Shown here: positions 10,671 through 22,535 of the stretch, piece after piece | Position numbering within the stretch: position 1 is the first letter of the stretch | Layout of the letters: the number at the start of each line of letters is the position of its first letter | Assembly: GCA_903847605.1 (NCBI GenBank) | Contig: CAINED010000012.1 | Span: forward strand, 91,150-155,149 | Origin: an uncultured Hyphomicrobiales bacterium | Lineage (GTDB): Bacteria > Pseudomonadota > Alphaproteobacteria > Rhizobiales > Beijerinckiaceae | Length of the DNA stretch: 64,000 nucleotides | Reading direction: 5' to 3' | The notes under the pieces: generated by a model | Told to the model about the DNA's origin: nothing | The model's database searches: none | Seen by the model: only the letters and a program-made list of their open reading frames with translations | Program-made: the position numbers and the translations under genes

Positions 10671-11225
10671 TCACTTCCACGGCACTTTCGCGCCAATCAA
10701 AATAAACGCGATGTGACATGGCTCCTTGCCGCGGTTCGACCAGGCGTGCCATGTTCCCTGTTGCACGATGACATCGCCCGCTTTCACCAATCGTTCTTCA
10801 TCGTCGAGGATCAGATATATTTCGCCGGAGAGAATGATCGCATAGTCGATGCTCTCGGTGCGATGCATGCCGTGATGCCTGTCGTCATGGCGCATCTCGA
10901 TGCCCGTGCCTGCGATTTTGCGTCCCTCGTTCTCCGCCTTCCAGCCTTTCTCCTCGCCGCTCATGCCGCGCACGACGCTGTCGGGCGCATATTCGACGAC
11001 GCGGAAGATCGAGCCGTTCATCGGCGGCGTGATGCCGATCGTGCGATCGGCGGCGTCGCGATCGTCCACCAGCGTCGCGGGCGTCTCGTCGGTCACCCAG
11101 AACAGCGTGGAGATGACGCCGGGGCGCGGCGCCGGCTGCACCTTCTGGGCTTCGCCATCGCTCAAGAAAACGGCCTTGCCGCTGGCGTCATGTCCGGTCA
11201 CCACCCGGCGGAACGGTTTCACCAT
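10671..11225 (-). CDS. Cupin-domain protein
   Basis: The protein has 184 residues from the ATG at 11225, preceded by GGGAGGA. The C-terminal half is a cupin barrel: TESIDYAIILSGEIYLILDDEERLVKAGDVIVQQGTWHAW contains the G(x)5H-type first motif in degenerate form and the second motif ending in W-H-A-W. The N-terminal part mentions no known domain. Cupins of this layout bind a metal and act as small dioxygenases, isomerases or sensors; the reaction here is unknown. It is divergent from the RidA-like gene, with 66 bp between starts, which must hold both promoters. Confidence 0.82.
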   Translation of the reverse strand: MVKPFRRVVTGHDASGKAVFLSDGEAQKVQPAPRPGVISTLFWVTDETPATLVDDRDAADRTIGITPPMNGSIFRVVEYAPDSVVRGMSGEEKGWKAENEGRKIAGTGIEMRHDDRHHGMHRTESIDYAIILSGEIYLILDDEERLVKAGDVIVQQGTWHAWSNRGKEPCHIAFILIGAKVPWK

Positions 11226-11291
11226 TTTGTCCTCCCTGATTTTGGTGCCATCATTCAGGAAGATCGCATTCAAGGGAAGGGAGGCCCGTTC

Positions 11292-11681
11292 ATGGCGCGC
11301 GAATATTTCGAGGGAACCTGGCAGAAGAACCGTTCGTTCACGCCGGCCGTGGCGACGCAAGGCGGGCGCATGGTCTTTGCGGCGGGTCACGGCGCGATCC
11401 ACGACGACGAGGGCAAGTCGCTTGCCGGCGATTTCGCGGCGCAGGCGCGTCAGGCTTTCGCGCTTCTCGACAGGACGCTGCAACGTGCCGGCGCGAGCCT
11501 GAAAGACCTGACGACCGTCACGGTGTTCATCATCGACACGCGCTTCGGCAACGACTTCGTCGAAATCCGCAAGGCGTTTTTCCCGGATGGAAAATTTCCG
11601 GCGAGCGCGCTCATCACGGTCGCGGGCTTCGCCCATCCGCACATGATGGTCGAGATTCAGGGCATAGCTGTCGTCGACTGA
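11292..11681 (+). CDS. RidA/YjgF-family protein lacking the catalytic arginine
   Basis: The 129-residue protein from ATG 11292 has the YjgF/RidA fold signature: MVFAAGHGAIHDDEGKSLAG, then LTTVTVFIIDTRFGNDFVEI and the final VEIQGIAVVD. RidA hydrolyses reactive imines using an arginine in the FPARS segment. Here the matching segment is FPASAL, so serine stands where the arginine should be, and imine deaminase activity is not expected by that mechanism. It may belong to one of the Rid subfamilies used in catabolic pathways. Its divergent cupin partner suggests a shared pathway. It ends 6 bp from the convergent gene that follows. Confidence 0.85.
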   Translation: MAREYFEGTWQKNRSFTPAVATQGGRMVFAAGHGAIHDDEGKSLAGDFAAQARQAFALLDRTLQRAGASLKDLTTVTVFIIDTRFGNDFVEIRKAFFPDGKFPASALITVAGFAHPHMMVEIQGIAVVD

Positions 11682-11687
11682 AGGCGA

Positions 11688-12143
11688 TTATTGCGCAGGC
11701 GCTGGCTTGCGCATCTTCACTTCTCGAAATCCGCCGCCAGCCTGTTCGGGCGGCAGCGCCGGCTTCACGACGGCGAAACCGGTTGGAGCAGGCGAAGTCT
11801 CGTGCGCGCCGGCGCTCACCGAACCCACGGGTGTGCGGTCTGTATTGTAGCGCTGGTTGAACAGGCGCGCCTGTTCCTCGCGCTGCTCGAGGCGAATGCG
11901 GCCCTGCGCCCGCTGGCGCGCCTCGGCTTCGGCCTTCTTCGCGGCCGCTTCCTTCTCAATCCGCTCGCTGACGATGCGCTCCTCTTCAGCGCGGTTCTGC
12001 AGGCTCGAATTGGAGGGTTGCATCAGCACAAACATGGCGACGGCGAAAGCGCCGCAGCCGCACATCATCAGGATTCGCTCGGGCGAAACGGCGCTTTTCT
12101 GCTGCCCCCTCGGGGCGGGTTGCCATCTGCGCAAGGTCGCCAC
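11688..12143 (-). CDS. Hypothetical single-pass membrane protein with coiled coil
   Basis: From a GTG at 12143, preceded by GGAG at a good distance, the protein has 151 residues; an ATG at 12188 would add 15. It has a short basic N-terminus, one transmembrane helix (ILMMCGCGAFAVAMFVLM), a charged Ala/Glu/Arg/Lys coiled coil (about EEERIVSERIEKEAAAKKAE onward), and a Pro-rich tail. No family was recognised. It is transcribed towards the RidA-like gene and follows cckA by about 100 bp in the same direction, so it may be a small envelope protein read with or after cckA. Confidence 0.6.
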   Translation of the reverse strand: MATLRRWQPAPRGQQKSAVSPERILMMCGCGAFAVAMFVLMQPSNSSLQNRAEEERIVSERIEKEAAAKKAEAEARQRAQGRIRLEQREEQARLFNQRYNTDRTPVGSVSAGAHETSPAPTGFAVVKPALPPEQAGGGFREVKMRKPAPAQ

Positions 12144-12250
12144 GTCAAAACTCCGTAATCGCCGCGATACGCAGCGGCGCGACCCCATGGTAAAAACACA
12201 TGGTCAACAAATCCTTGCCGGCCACGCAAATTTTTAAAAATAAATTCGAG

Positions 12251-14764
12251 CTACCCCACCGTGCCCTTCACGGTCTCGATCAATTGCTTCAGCGTGAAGG
12301 GCTTCGGCAGGAATCCGAATTCCTCGCCTTCCGGCAGGTTCTTCGCAAAAGCGTCCTCGGCATAGCCTGAAACGAAAATGATCTTCGCCTTGATGCCACG
12401 CTTGCGCAATTCTCCGAACATGGTCGGCCCGTCCATCTCGGGCATCACCACGTCGGAGACGATGAGATCGATCTTGCCTTCGGCCTTCTCCACGACTTCG
12501 AGCGCCTCGACCCCCGAACCCGCTTCCAGCACCGTATAGCCGCGCGAGGCAAGCGCACGCGCGCCGAAGGCGCGAACCGCTTCCTCGTCCTCGACCAGCA
12601 GGATGGTGCCGCGTCCTGTCGCATCGGCCGCGACGGTGGACTTTGGCTCTTCGACGGGCTTGACGATTTCTTCGGGCGCCGGGATGTGGCGCGGCAGGAA
12701 GATACGGAAGGTCGTCCCCTTCCCCACCGTGGTGTCGCAGGCGATGTAGCCGCCGGTCTGCTTGACGATGCCATAGACCATCGAGAGGCCGAGGCCCGTG
12801 CCCTTGCCGACTTCCTTCGTCGTGAAGAAAGGTTCGAATATCTTTTCCTTCACATCGTCGGGAATGCCGTGGCCGGTATCCTCGATCTCCACGACGACAT
12901 AATCGCCGGGGATGAACCCGGGTTCGTTGATCTTCGCACTCTCTTCGTGATCGACATTGCGCGTGCGCAACATGATCTTGCCGCCATCGGGCATGGCGTC
13001 GCGCGCGTTGACAACGAGATTCACGATCACGTTTTCGAACTGGTTGATGTCCGCTTTCACCAGCCAGAGATCGCGCCCGTGCTTGAGATCGAGATCGATC
13101 TTCTCGCCGACGAGACGGCGCAGCAGGATTTGCAGGTCCGCAAGCACGTCGCCGAGTTGCAGCGTCTGCGGACGCAACGTCTGCCTGCGCGAGAAGGCCA
13201 GCAACTGCCGCACAAGCCCCGCCGCGCGATTGGCGTTCTGCTTGATCTGCATGATGTCGCCGAACGAGGGATCGGTCGGGCGATGGCGCGCCAGCAGAAG
13301 ATCGGAAAAGCCGATGATCGCCGTCAGCACGTTGTTGAAGTCGTGCGCGACGCCGCCGGCGAGCTGGCCGATGGCCTGCATCTTCTGCGATTGCGCGAAA
13401 CTCTCCTGCAACGTCTTCTGCTCGGTCGTGTCGAGCGCGAAGATCGTGGCGCAGGCGCCGTCGCCGCTATTCTCCGCAGGCGACACGAAGAGCCGCGCGG
13501 AGCGCCGTTCGTCGTTGGCGATGCCGGCGTCGACGGGAACAATGTCGCTGCGGTCCTGTTCGGCGAGCGCAATGGCCGCACGCAATGCATCGTGATCGCG
13601 CTGCGTGATGCCGTCGAAAATCGAGCGTCCGCCCTCCGCGCCTTTCATGGCATCGGGCACGAGCCGCGCGAAGGCCGCATTGGCGCGCACGATGGTGCCG
13701 GCTTTGTCGACAGTCGAGATCGCCATCGGCGTCTGGTTGAAGAAGCGCGCGAAGCGCACTTCCGCCGCGCGCAGGTTCTCGGCTGGTTCTTCGCCGGGCG
13801 CGCGGTTGATGACGAGCGTGCGCGATGAGCCGGGCGTGCGATCCTGCGCGAAGGCGACGCGGTGGAGGAGACGCACCGGCAGCGCCTGTCCATTGCGACG
13901 ACGCAGATCGACATCGAATTGTTCGGTGACGACCGAGCCCGCAGCGCCCGCCGTCGCCAGCAGCAGCGATGCGCCATGCCCCGCGACGATGTCGGACAGC
14001 GCGAGCCCGCCCGTGCCGACCTGCGTGAGATCGTAGTCGAGCCAGCCCGCCAGCGTCGCATTCATGTAGGAAATGCGCCCGTTGCCTTCGGCCGAGAAAA
14101 ATCCCGCCGGCGCATGATCGAGAAAGTCGATCGCGTGCTGCAGTTCCTGGAAGACATTCTCGTGGCGTGCGCGCTCGCGCGTGATGTCAGCGACGATCCA
14201 CAGGGTCGCGCGCTTCTGCGCGAAGCGTTCGAGCGGGCGCACGCGAATGCGATACCAGCCGACGGGCCCATCGCCCATCAGCGGCGGCGACAGTCGCACT
14301 TCTTCCGCCGCGCGCTTGCCGTCTCTTGCCGCCTGCGCGAGGCGATAGACCGCTTCGGAAACTTCCGGCGTGCCGGAAAACAGCCGCTCCACCGTGCGCA
14401 AATCAGCCGGATCGCTCGCGCCGGACAGCGTCATATAGGTTTCGTTGGCGTATTGAACGCGCGTATCGCCCTCGGTGACGAGAAGCCCCTCCGCCGCCGT
14501 ATCGGAAATCAGCTTGGTGATGTCGTTGCGCGCGGCCTGCCCGGAAAATTGCAGGAATCCCACGGCATAGGCGAAGAGCCCGATCACCCCGACGATGGCG
14601 AGAAAGGCGAGCAGTCCAAGCGTCAGCCGCCCGGCCTGCGCCTGTGGCAGGAAGGAATAGGATGCCACGGCGCCGACCAGCACGACGGCCAGCAGAAGTA
14701 CGAGACCGGGGCTGCCGGTCCGCTCCGTGCGATCCAGCGCGGCGGGGGGAGGCGTCTGGTTCAT
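12251..14764 (-). CDS. cckA: Cell-cycle hybrid histidine kinase CckA
   Basis: The 837-residue protein has two N-terminal transmembrane helices (about residues 19-70), two to three PAS-like segments, a histidine kinase core with the H box [18 protein letters not shown] (His near 475), an ATPase domain with N, G1 and G2 boxes ([33 protein letters not shown]), and a C-terminal receiver with [14 protein letters not shown] (Asp near 770). This order is that of CckA, which feeds phosphate through ChpT to CtrA and CpdR. No chpT or ctrA is in the window, but a perfect CtrA-type site lies about 214 bp upstream of its start. The location beside dksA-recA-alaS supports the call. Confidence 0.95.
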   Translation of the reverse strand: MNQTPPPAALDRTERTGSPGLVLLLAVVLVGAVASYSFLPQAQAGRLTLGLLAFLAIVGVIGLFAYAVGFLQFSGQAARNDITKLISDTAAEGLLVTEGDTRVQYANETYMTLSGASDPADLRTVERLFSGTPEVSEAVYRLAQAARDGKRAAEEVRLSPPLMGDGPVGWYRIRVRPLERFAQKRATLWIVADITRERARHENVFQELQHAIDFLDHAPAGFFSAEGNGRISYMNATLAGWLDYDLTQVGTGGLALSDIVAGHGASLLLATAGAAGSVVTEQFDVDLRRRNGQALPVRLLHRVAFAQDRTPGSSRTLVINRAPGEEPAENLRAAEVRFARFFNQTPMAISTVDKAGTIVRANAAFARLVPDAMKGAEGGRSIFDGITQRDHDALRAAIALAEQDRSDIVPVDAGIANDERRSARLFVSPAENSGDGACATIFALDTTEQKTLQESFAQSQKMQAIGQLAGGVAHDFNNVLTAIIGFSDLLLARHRPTDPSFGDIMQIKQNANRAAGLVRQLLAFSRRQTLRPQTLQLGDVLADLQILLRRLVGEKIDLDLKHGRDLWLVKADINQFENVIVNLVVNARDAMPDGGKIMLRTRNVDHEESAKINEPGFIPGDYVVVEIEDTGHGIPDDVKEKIFEPFFTTKEVGKGTGLGLSMVYGIVKQTGGYIACDTTVGKGTTFRIFLPRHIPAPEEIVKPVEEPKSTVAADATGRGTILLVEDEEAVRAFGARALASRGYTVLEAGSGVEALEVVEKAEGKIDLIVSDVVMPEMDGPTMFGELRKRGIKAKIIFVSGYAEDAFAKNLPEGEEFGFLPKPFTLKQLIETVKGTVG

Positions 14765-14977
14765 GAATTCACCTTGCGAACGCCGGCGCGGCCGCGTGAG
14801 TCGCTTAAATCATCGAGTCGCTATGTACAGGATTCCGGCAGGAAAGTGATGTGGCGCGCACGCATCGTCATGGACATTGCGAAGTCCGGCGCGAGGTGCG
14901 GGATTTCCGCCCGCCCTGCTTTTGCGGGCAGCCGCTTGCTCTCAAACCGTTCGGGACAAGGGCCTTTCCCAAAGAGG

Positions 14978-14992
14978 TTAACCATTTGTTAA
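14978..14992. promoter_or_regulatory. CtrA-type binding site (TTAA-N7-TTAA)
   Basis: TTAACCATTTGTTAA matches the full CtrA consensus TTAA-N7-TTAA exactly. It lies in the 447-bp divergent gap between cckA (start 14764, minus) and the FliO-like gene (start 15212, plus), about 215-220 bp from each. Nothing else clear was seen in the gap, and no gene was recognised there. Regulation of either gene by CtrA is inferred. Confidence 0.65.
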
Positions 14993-15211
14993 TGAAACCG
15001 CCGCGTAACCGTCCCGCGCGTGTTATGGTGAAGCGTGTTGACTTTGCCGTGACCGCGGGGCGATAGCCCGCTCGGTTCGGCTGGCGGCGCGATCGGGACT
15101 GCCCACAGGATGGTCCCGAAACCGCCGTTGCGGAGTTGTGGTCTGGTGCGGACGAGGCCAGCGGGCGCGATGCGCGCGCAGTCCGGGCTGGAAGCGTTAA
15201 GGATTTCGAGT

Positions 15212-16192
15212 ATGGAAACGATCAACAGGATCCTGAACGGCGATACCGGCACGCTGCTGACTTATCTCGTCAGCGCGGTTGTCGTGCTGCTCGTTCTGTT
15301 TCTCCTGATCTACCTGCTGCGCCTGATTCTCAGCGGACGCATTCGCGGCGCGAGCCGCAGCCGCAACCGCCAGCCGAGGCTCGGCGTCGTCGACGCCTAC
15401 GAGATCGACCGCCAGCGCCAGCTCGTCATCGTGCGCCGCGACAATGTCGAACATCTCATCATGATCGGCGGCCCCAACGACGTGGTGATCGAGCCCTCGA
15501 TCCAGCGCGGCGCGCCCGAGGCCGTCCGCCTGCCGCGCGAGACTATCGCGCCGGGAACCGAAGTCCCGGTTCAGCAGGTTGCGCCTCAGCCTGCGCCCGC
15601 CCCTGCTCCTGCCCCGCAGATGCCGGCCGCGCCGCCGCCGGTGGTTCAGCCCACAATCTTCCAGCCGCCTGCGCCGCCGCCGCGCCCTGCCAGCCCGCCG
15701 CCTCCGGTTACGCCGCCGACTGCCCGGCCGTCGACCACGACGCCGCCGATCACGCCCCCCGCGCCCATCACCCCGCCCCCGATGCCGCAGCGTCCGGCGA
15801 CCCCGCCGCCCCCGCCGCCTGCCGCGCCAAAACCATCGGCGCCGACAGTCGTTGCGCCTCCGCGCCCCGCAAGCCCGCCGCCGCCACCTCCCCCGCGTCC
15901 GGCGACAATTCCGCCAGCGCCTGCGAAACCCGCTGCACCCCCGCCACCGCCCTTCGGCAGCCGCCCAGCGCCGCCGCCGCCTCCCCCGCCGCCGGCTCCT
16001 GCCGCTCCGAGGCCTGTTACGCCTGCCGCCGTTCCCCCGCCCTCGGCGAGCGCGCCGCCGCGCCCGCCCCTGCCGGGCGGCGCTTCGGCCTCCGTTGCGC
16101 CTCCCGCAGCGGCATCCGCCGCCGCGCCCAAGGGGAACGACCCTCTCGACGCGCTCGAGGAAGAAATGGCGAAGCTGCTCAATCGGAAATGA
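15212..16192 (+). CDS. FliO-like membrane protein with long Pro-rich tail
   Basis: The protein has 326 residues from ATG 15212. A transmembrane helix (about residues 13-35, YLVSAVVVLLVLFLLIYLLR) is followed by PRLGVVDAYEIDRQRQLVIVRRDNVEHLIMIGG, which fits the cytoplasmic domain of FliO, an accessory factor for assembling the flagellar export gate. From about residue 105 on, the sequence is almost wholly proline, alanine and pro-rich repeats, and ends with a short acidic segment DPLDALEEEMAKLLNRK. No other flagellar gene is present, so either it is a stray fliO or a non-flagellar paralogue. It lies beside a CtrA-type site, and CtrA commonly controls motility genes. The start is preceded by weak GGATT. 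Confidence 0.65.
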   Translation: METINRILNGDTGTLLTYLVSAVVVLLVLFLLIYLLRLILSGRIRGASRSRNRQPRLGVVDAYEIDRQRQLVIVRRDNVEHLIMIGGPNDVVIEPSIQRGAPEAVRLPRETIAPGTEVPVQQVAPQPAPAPAPAPQMPAAPPPVVQPTIFQPPAPPPRPASPPPPVTPPTARPSTTTPPITPPAPITPPPMPQRPATPPPPPPAAPKPSAPTVVAPPRPASPPPPPPPRPATIPPAPAKPAAPPPPPFGSRPAPPPPPPPPAPAAPRPVTPAAVPPPSASAPPRPPLPGGASASVAPPAAASAAAPKGNDPLDALEEEMAKLLNRK

Positions 16193-16274
16193 GCTTCAGC
16201 GCCACGGGCGCTCAAGTGCGTAACGATTGAGCCAAAGATGGCTCGCCTGACGACTTAAAGCAGCATTGACCAAA

Positions 16275-16310
16275 CAAAAACGGCCCCGTTTCCGGGGCCG
16301 TTTTCCGTTT
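16275..16310. terminator. Bidirectional rho-independent terminator
   Basis: The stem AAAACGGCCCCG (16277-16288) pairs with CGGGGCCGTTTT (16293-16304), flanked by A-rich and T-rich runs. It lies between the convergent FliO-like gene and dksA and can serve both strands. Confidence 0.85.
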
Positions 16311-16330
16311 CGAATTTCCAAAAAAACCGC

Positions 16331-16753
16331 TCACTCGTCGCGATAGACGCGCTCGCGTTTCTCGTGCCGCTCCTGCGCCTCCAGCGACAGGGTCGCGATC
16401 GGCCGGGCGTCGAGACGCTTCAACGAGATCGGTTCGCCCGTCTCCTCGCAATAGCCGTAGGTACCCTCGGCGAGGCGCTCCAGTGCGGAATCGATCTTGG
16501 CGATCAGCTTGCGCTGGCGATCCCGGGCGCGAAGCTCGATGGCGCGATCGGTCTCCGAAGAGGCCCGGTCCGCGATATCCGAGTGATTCTCGTTTTCGGC
16601 CTGCAGGGCGACCAGAGTCTGCTTCGCCTCCGCCAGAATGTCTTCCTTCCAGACGAGCAGCTTGCGCCGGAAATACTCGCGCTGGCGCTCGTTCATGAAG
16701 TCCTCGTCCTCGTTGGGACGATATTTTTCGTCGATCAGGTCGGCAGCACTCAT
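16331..16753 (-). CDS. dksA: RNA polymerase-binding transcription factor DksA
   Basis: The 140-residue protein begins at ATG 16753 after GGGAG. It has the long coiled coil with the tip motif DIADRA (D59, D62, A64), matching the DxxDxA tip that reaches into the RNA polymerase secondary channel, and the globular end YGYCEETGEPISLKRLDARPIATL. E. coli DksA has four zinc-binding cysteines; here only one cysteine (YCEETG) remains, which is the usual alphaproteobacterial, zinc-independent form. It acts with ppGpp in the stringent response. The gene is monocistronic, divergent from recA. Confidence 0.93.
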   Translation of the reverse strand: MSAADLIDEKYRPNEDEDFMNERQREYFRRKLLVWKEDILAEAKQTLVALQAENENHSDIADRASSETDRAIELRARDRQRKLIAKIDSALERLAEGTYGYCEETGEPISLKRLDARPIATLSLEAQERHEKRERVYRDE

Positions 16754-16963
16754 ACGGAACGAACTCCCTGATTTCCGCGCGCTTATAGCGACTGCCCCGA
16801 TTCCCTGCAATCGCCTCGCGAGGATTTGGTGAAAAGCCATGACAGGGGTGTGAACAAGTTTTGAGCGAGCGCTCACGCTCACGCCATCTGTCTCGTGACG
16901 CGAAGCGGTGCGGGAATTTCGGACTTGTGCGCATTAACCAAAATCTTCGGGAATTCGCGGATA

Positions 16964-16978
16964 GAACAAAAAAAGAAC
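16964..16978. promoter_or_regulatory. SOS (LexA) box of recA
   Basis: GAACAAAAAAAGAAC is an exact GAAC-N7-GAAC, the alphaproteobacterial LexA site. It ends directly before a plausible -35 (TTGCGC, 16979-16984), which is followed after 16 bases by a possible -10 (TACACT, 17001-17006). A second, degenerate copy (GAAC-N7-GTAC) is at 16989-17003. The rest of the 344-bp gap between dksA and recA shows no gene. Confidence 0.85.
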
Positions 16979-17052
16979 TTGCGCATGGGAACAAATGGCG
17001 TACACTTTCTCATCGACAGCCCGGACGGATGTTCGTGACGGGGGACTAACAA

Positions 17053-17074
17053 GATATCGGACTTGCCCGATATC
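17053..17074 (+). other. Hairpin in the recA leader
   Basis: GATATCGG (17053-17060) pairs exactly with CCGATATC (17067-17074) around a 6-base loop. The hairpin lies 12 bases before the recA GGAG Shine-Dalgarno, within the predicted 5' untranslated region. A role in translation or mRNA stability is only inferred. Confidence 0.5.
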
Positions 17075-17097
17075 GCGGACCAAAAAGGAGCGATAGT

Positions 17098-18174
17098 GTG
17101 AGCCAAGCGAATCTCCGCCTCGTGGAAGGAACTTCCGTGGACAAGACCAAGGCGCTCGACGCAGCGCTGTCGCAGATCGAACGCGCCTTCGGCAAAGGTT
17201 CGATCATGCGGCTGGGCAAGAACCAGCAAGCCGTTGAAATCGAAACCATTCCGACGGGCTCTCTCGGGCTCGACATCGCCCTTGGCGTCGGCGGCCTGCC
17301 GCGCGGGCGCGTCATCGAGATTTATGGGCCGGAATCTTCCGGCAAGACCACGCTGACACTGCATGCCATCGCTGAGGCGCAGAAGCGCGGCGGCGTCTGC
17401 GCCTTTGTCGATGCCGAACATGCGCTCGACCCGATCTATGCCCGCAAACTCGGGGTGAACCTCGAGGATCTCCTGATTTCGCAGCCCGATACGGGCGAGC
17501 AGGCCCTTGAAATTGCGGACACTCTGGTGCGCTCCGGCGCGGTCGACGTGCTCGTGGTCGACTCGGTGGCGGCGTTGACGCCGCGCGCCGAAATCGAAGG
17601 CGAAATGGGCGATGTTCAGCCCGGCCTGCAGGCGCGCCTGATGAGTCAGGCCCTGCGCAAGCTGACCGCCTCGATCTCCAAGTCGAAGACCATGGTCATC
17701 TTCATCAACCAGATCCGCATGAAGATCGGCGTGATGTACGGCTCTCCGGAGACGACGACAGGCGGTAACGCGCTGAAATTCTATGCTTCCGTGCGCCTCG
17801 ACATCCGCCGCATCGGCGCCATCAAGGACCGCGAGGAAGTTACCGGCAACCAGACCCGCGTCAAGGTGGTCAAGAACAAGGTCGCCCCGCCTTTCAAGCA
17901 GGTCGAGTTCGACATCATGTACGGCGAGGGCATTTCGAAAGTCGGCGAGCTCGTCGACCTCGGCGTGAAGGCGGGCGTCGTCGAAAAATCGGGCGCATGG
18001 TTCTCCCACGACAGCCAGCGTCTCGGCCAGGGCCGTGAAAACGCCAAAACCTTCCTGAAGGACAATCCCGACGTCGCCGCCCGCATCGAACAGGCGATCC
18101 GCGGCAATGCCGGCCTGATCGCCGACAAGATTCTCGACGAGGTCGATCCCTCCGAGGCCGATTCGGACGACTGA
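17098..18174 (+). CDS. recA: Recombinase RecA
   Basis: The 358-residue protein promotes strand exchange and LexA self-cleavage in the SOS response. It has Walker A GPESSGKT at residues 77-84, the Walker B region [12 protein letters not shown], the MAW-type L1/L2 loops ([20 protein letters not shown] and [17 protein letters not shown]), and an acidic tail ending DPSEADSDD. The start is GTG at 17098, fitting homologues and placed 6 bases after GGAG. An exact SOS box lies 120 bp upstream, so LexA control and DNA-damage induction are expected. Confidence 0.99.
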   Translation: MSQANLRLVEGTSVDKTKALDAALSQIERAFGKGSIMRLGKNQQAVEIETIPTGSLGLDIALGVGGLPRGRVIEIYGPESSGKTTLTLHAIAEAQKRGGVCAFVDAEHALDPIYARKLGVNLEDLLISQPDTGEQALEIADTLVRSGAVDVLVVDSVAALTPRAEIEGEMGDVQPGLQARLMSQALRKLTASISKSKTMVIFINQIRMKIGVMYGSPETTTGGNALKFYASVRLDIRRIGAIKDREEVTGNQTRVKVVKNKVAPPFKQVEFDIMYGEGISKVGELVDLGVKAGVVEKSGAWFSHDSQRLGQGRENAKTFLKDNPDVAARIEQAIRGNAGLIADKILDEVDPSEADSDD

Positions 18175-18309
18175 TCGCTTTTGTTTTCACACTGGCGTTT
18201 CCCATCCGGGAGCCTTTCGGCCGGATAGCAGGCGTGCCGCCGCCTGCGCTCCAGAACAGGTTTCGTAGAACGGTCCCCTCTACAGGCCCTCGACCGGACA
18301 GGCTCCTGG

Positions 18310-18354
18310 ACGGGCCGGAACCTCAGAAGCGGTTCCGGCCCGTCTTTTATTTTT
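18310..18354 (+). terminator. Rho-independent terminator after recA
   Basis: The 13-base stem ACGGGCCGGAACC (18310-18322) pairs exactly with GGTTCCGGCCCGT (18331-18343) and is followed by CTTTTATTTT. It ends the recA transcript about 135 bp after its stop. The 328-bp gap up to alaS shows no other recognisable element. Confidence 0.9.
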
Positions 18355-18502
18355 AGAAGAGTTCGCAGGAGCATCGCCCTGCCCCACCATTTTCGCTACC
18401 CAAAACATCGGCGCGCCGCCCGAATCCCGCCGGTTTCGTTTTCGCTTCAACTGATTTAGAAGAACCGCGAACCTACGGCACAAGCGACCAAAGCTGGACG
18501 AA

Positions 18503-21159
<2,657 letters not shown>

Positions 21160-21163
<4 letters not shown>

Positions 21164-22368
21164 TCGACGAAGCGCAGCGCGATTCGCTCGCGCGGCTGCG
21201 GCGGCGGGTCCATTTCGCTCTCGACTATTCAACGCCCAACGATCGACTTTCGGTCCTCGTTCATCGCGTCCTGGTGCTGCTGATACTCCTGAGCGTCGCA
21301 GCCATCGTGCTGGAATCCGTCCCGTCGATTGCAAAGTCGCGCGAACGCCTCTTCTTCGCAATCGAATGCGCGGCGATATTCGTCTTCACGCTGGAATATG
21401 GCTTGCGTGTCTGGAGCGCCCCCGAACATACGCCCTATGCGGAAATGCATCCATGGGCGGCGCGCTGGCATTTCGTGCGCACGCCGCTCGCGATCGTCGA
21501 TCTCCTGTCGACGATCCCCCTCTACATCGTCCTGTTTGCCGATGTCGACCTGCGGGTGCTCCTGATTCTTCGATTGCTGCGCTTCTTCAAGCTTGCGCGA
21601 TATTCGCCCGGCATGCGCTCCCTTGCGGCGGCGATGCAGGCCGAGCGTAACGCCTTGCTCGCCTCCGGCGTGCTGCTGATCGGCGCGATGCTGGTCTCCT
21701 CCTCGCTCATTCATCTGGTCGAGGGACACGTTCAGCCCGACAAATTCGGCACGATACCTGACTCGATGTGGTGGGCCATCGTGACGCTGACGACTGTCGG
21801 ATACGGCGATGTCGTGCCGGTGACGCTTGCGGGCCGCATCGTTGCCGGCTGCACCATGGTAACGGGCATGCTGATGCTCGCTTTGCCCATCGGCATCGTG
21901 GCGACAGCGTTCTCCGAGGAAATTCACAAGCGCGAATTCGTCGTGACATGGGGAATGTTGTCGCGCGTGCCGCTGTTCGCCAGCCTCAATGCTTCGGAAA
22001 TTGCGGAGGTAATGCCCTATTTGCGCGCGCAGACGATACCGGCCGATACGCTGATCGTCCGCAAGGGCGATCCGGCGCGCTGCATGTATTTCATCTCCAG
22101 CGGTTCTGTTGAAATCGAAGAGCCCGCGGCGCCCATTCAACTGAACGAAGGCCATTTCTTCGGCGAGATTTCACTGCTGAGAAATACGCAACGAAGCGCC
22201 AACGTGCGCACGCTAGAATCGACAAAACTTCTTCTGCTCGACGCAGCAGACGTTCGCGCCCTGATGGAGCGCAACGACGAAATTCGCGAAGCCATCGAAT
22301 CCGTCGCAGCACAGCGCCACACCGAACGGCACACGCAAGCCGACCGCAACCCTCATCCGCGTTTCTGA
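21160..22368 (+). CDS. Cyclic-nucleotide-gated, voltage-sensor-type potassium channel
   Basis: The 402-residue protein starts at GTG 21160 inside the alaS stop (GTGA overlap). It has six transmembrane helices, an S4-like helix rich in arginine ([25 protein letters not shown], about residues 129-153), the potassium selectivity filter TVGYGD at 212-217, and a C-terminal cyclic nucleotide-binding domain from about 265 to 385 ([33 protein letters not shown]). The last segment keeps the phosphate-binding arginine, so cAMP or cGMP binding is plausible. The layout resembles MloK1 of Mesorhizobium loti. It probably sets membrane potential in answer to a cyclic nucleotide. Confidence 0.92.
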
Positions 22369-22535
22369 TTCATCGGGAATGCATCGCGTGCCAATGCGCA
22401 CGTGCAATCGAATCCGTTACCGGGCCTTTGTGCGCCTTGGCACCGCAGGCCCGCGCAGCTTCAACGAAGGTGGCTCATCCCGAAACGGAACGCATCGGCG
22501 AGGACCGGCGCGAACCACCCTCAAGGAATGAAGCC

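Noticed and set aside
10671..11642. A single 323-residue cupin protein
   Set aside because: The N-terminal 139 residues are antisense to the RidA-like gene; the true start is ATG 11225 with a strong Shine-Dalgarno.
15646..16215. Gly-rich minus-strand protein
   Set aside because: It is the antisense of the proline-rich tail of the FliO-like protein; CCG/CGG codons turn Pro into Gly.
16861..16920. Additional operator palindrome (GAGCGAGCGCTCACGCTC) before dksA/recA
   Set aside because: The dyad is imperfect and matches no known regulator site; it could be chance in GC-rich DNA.
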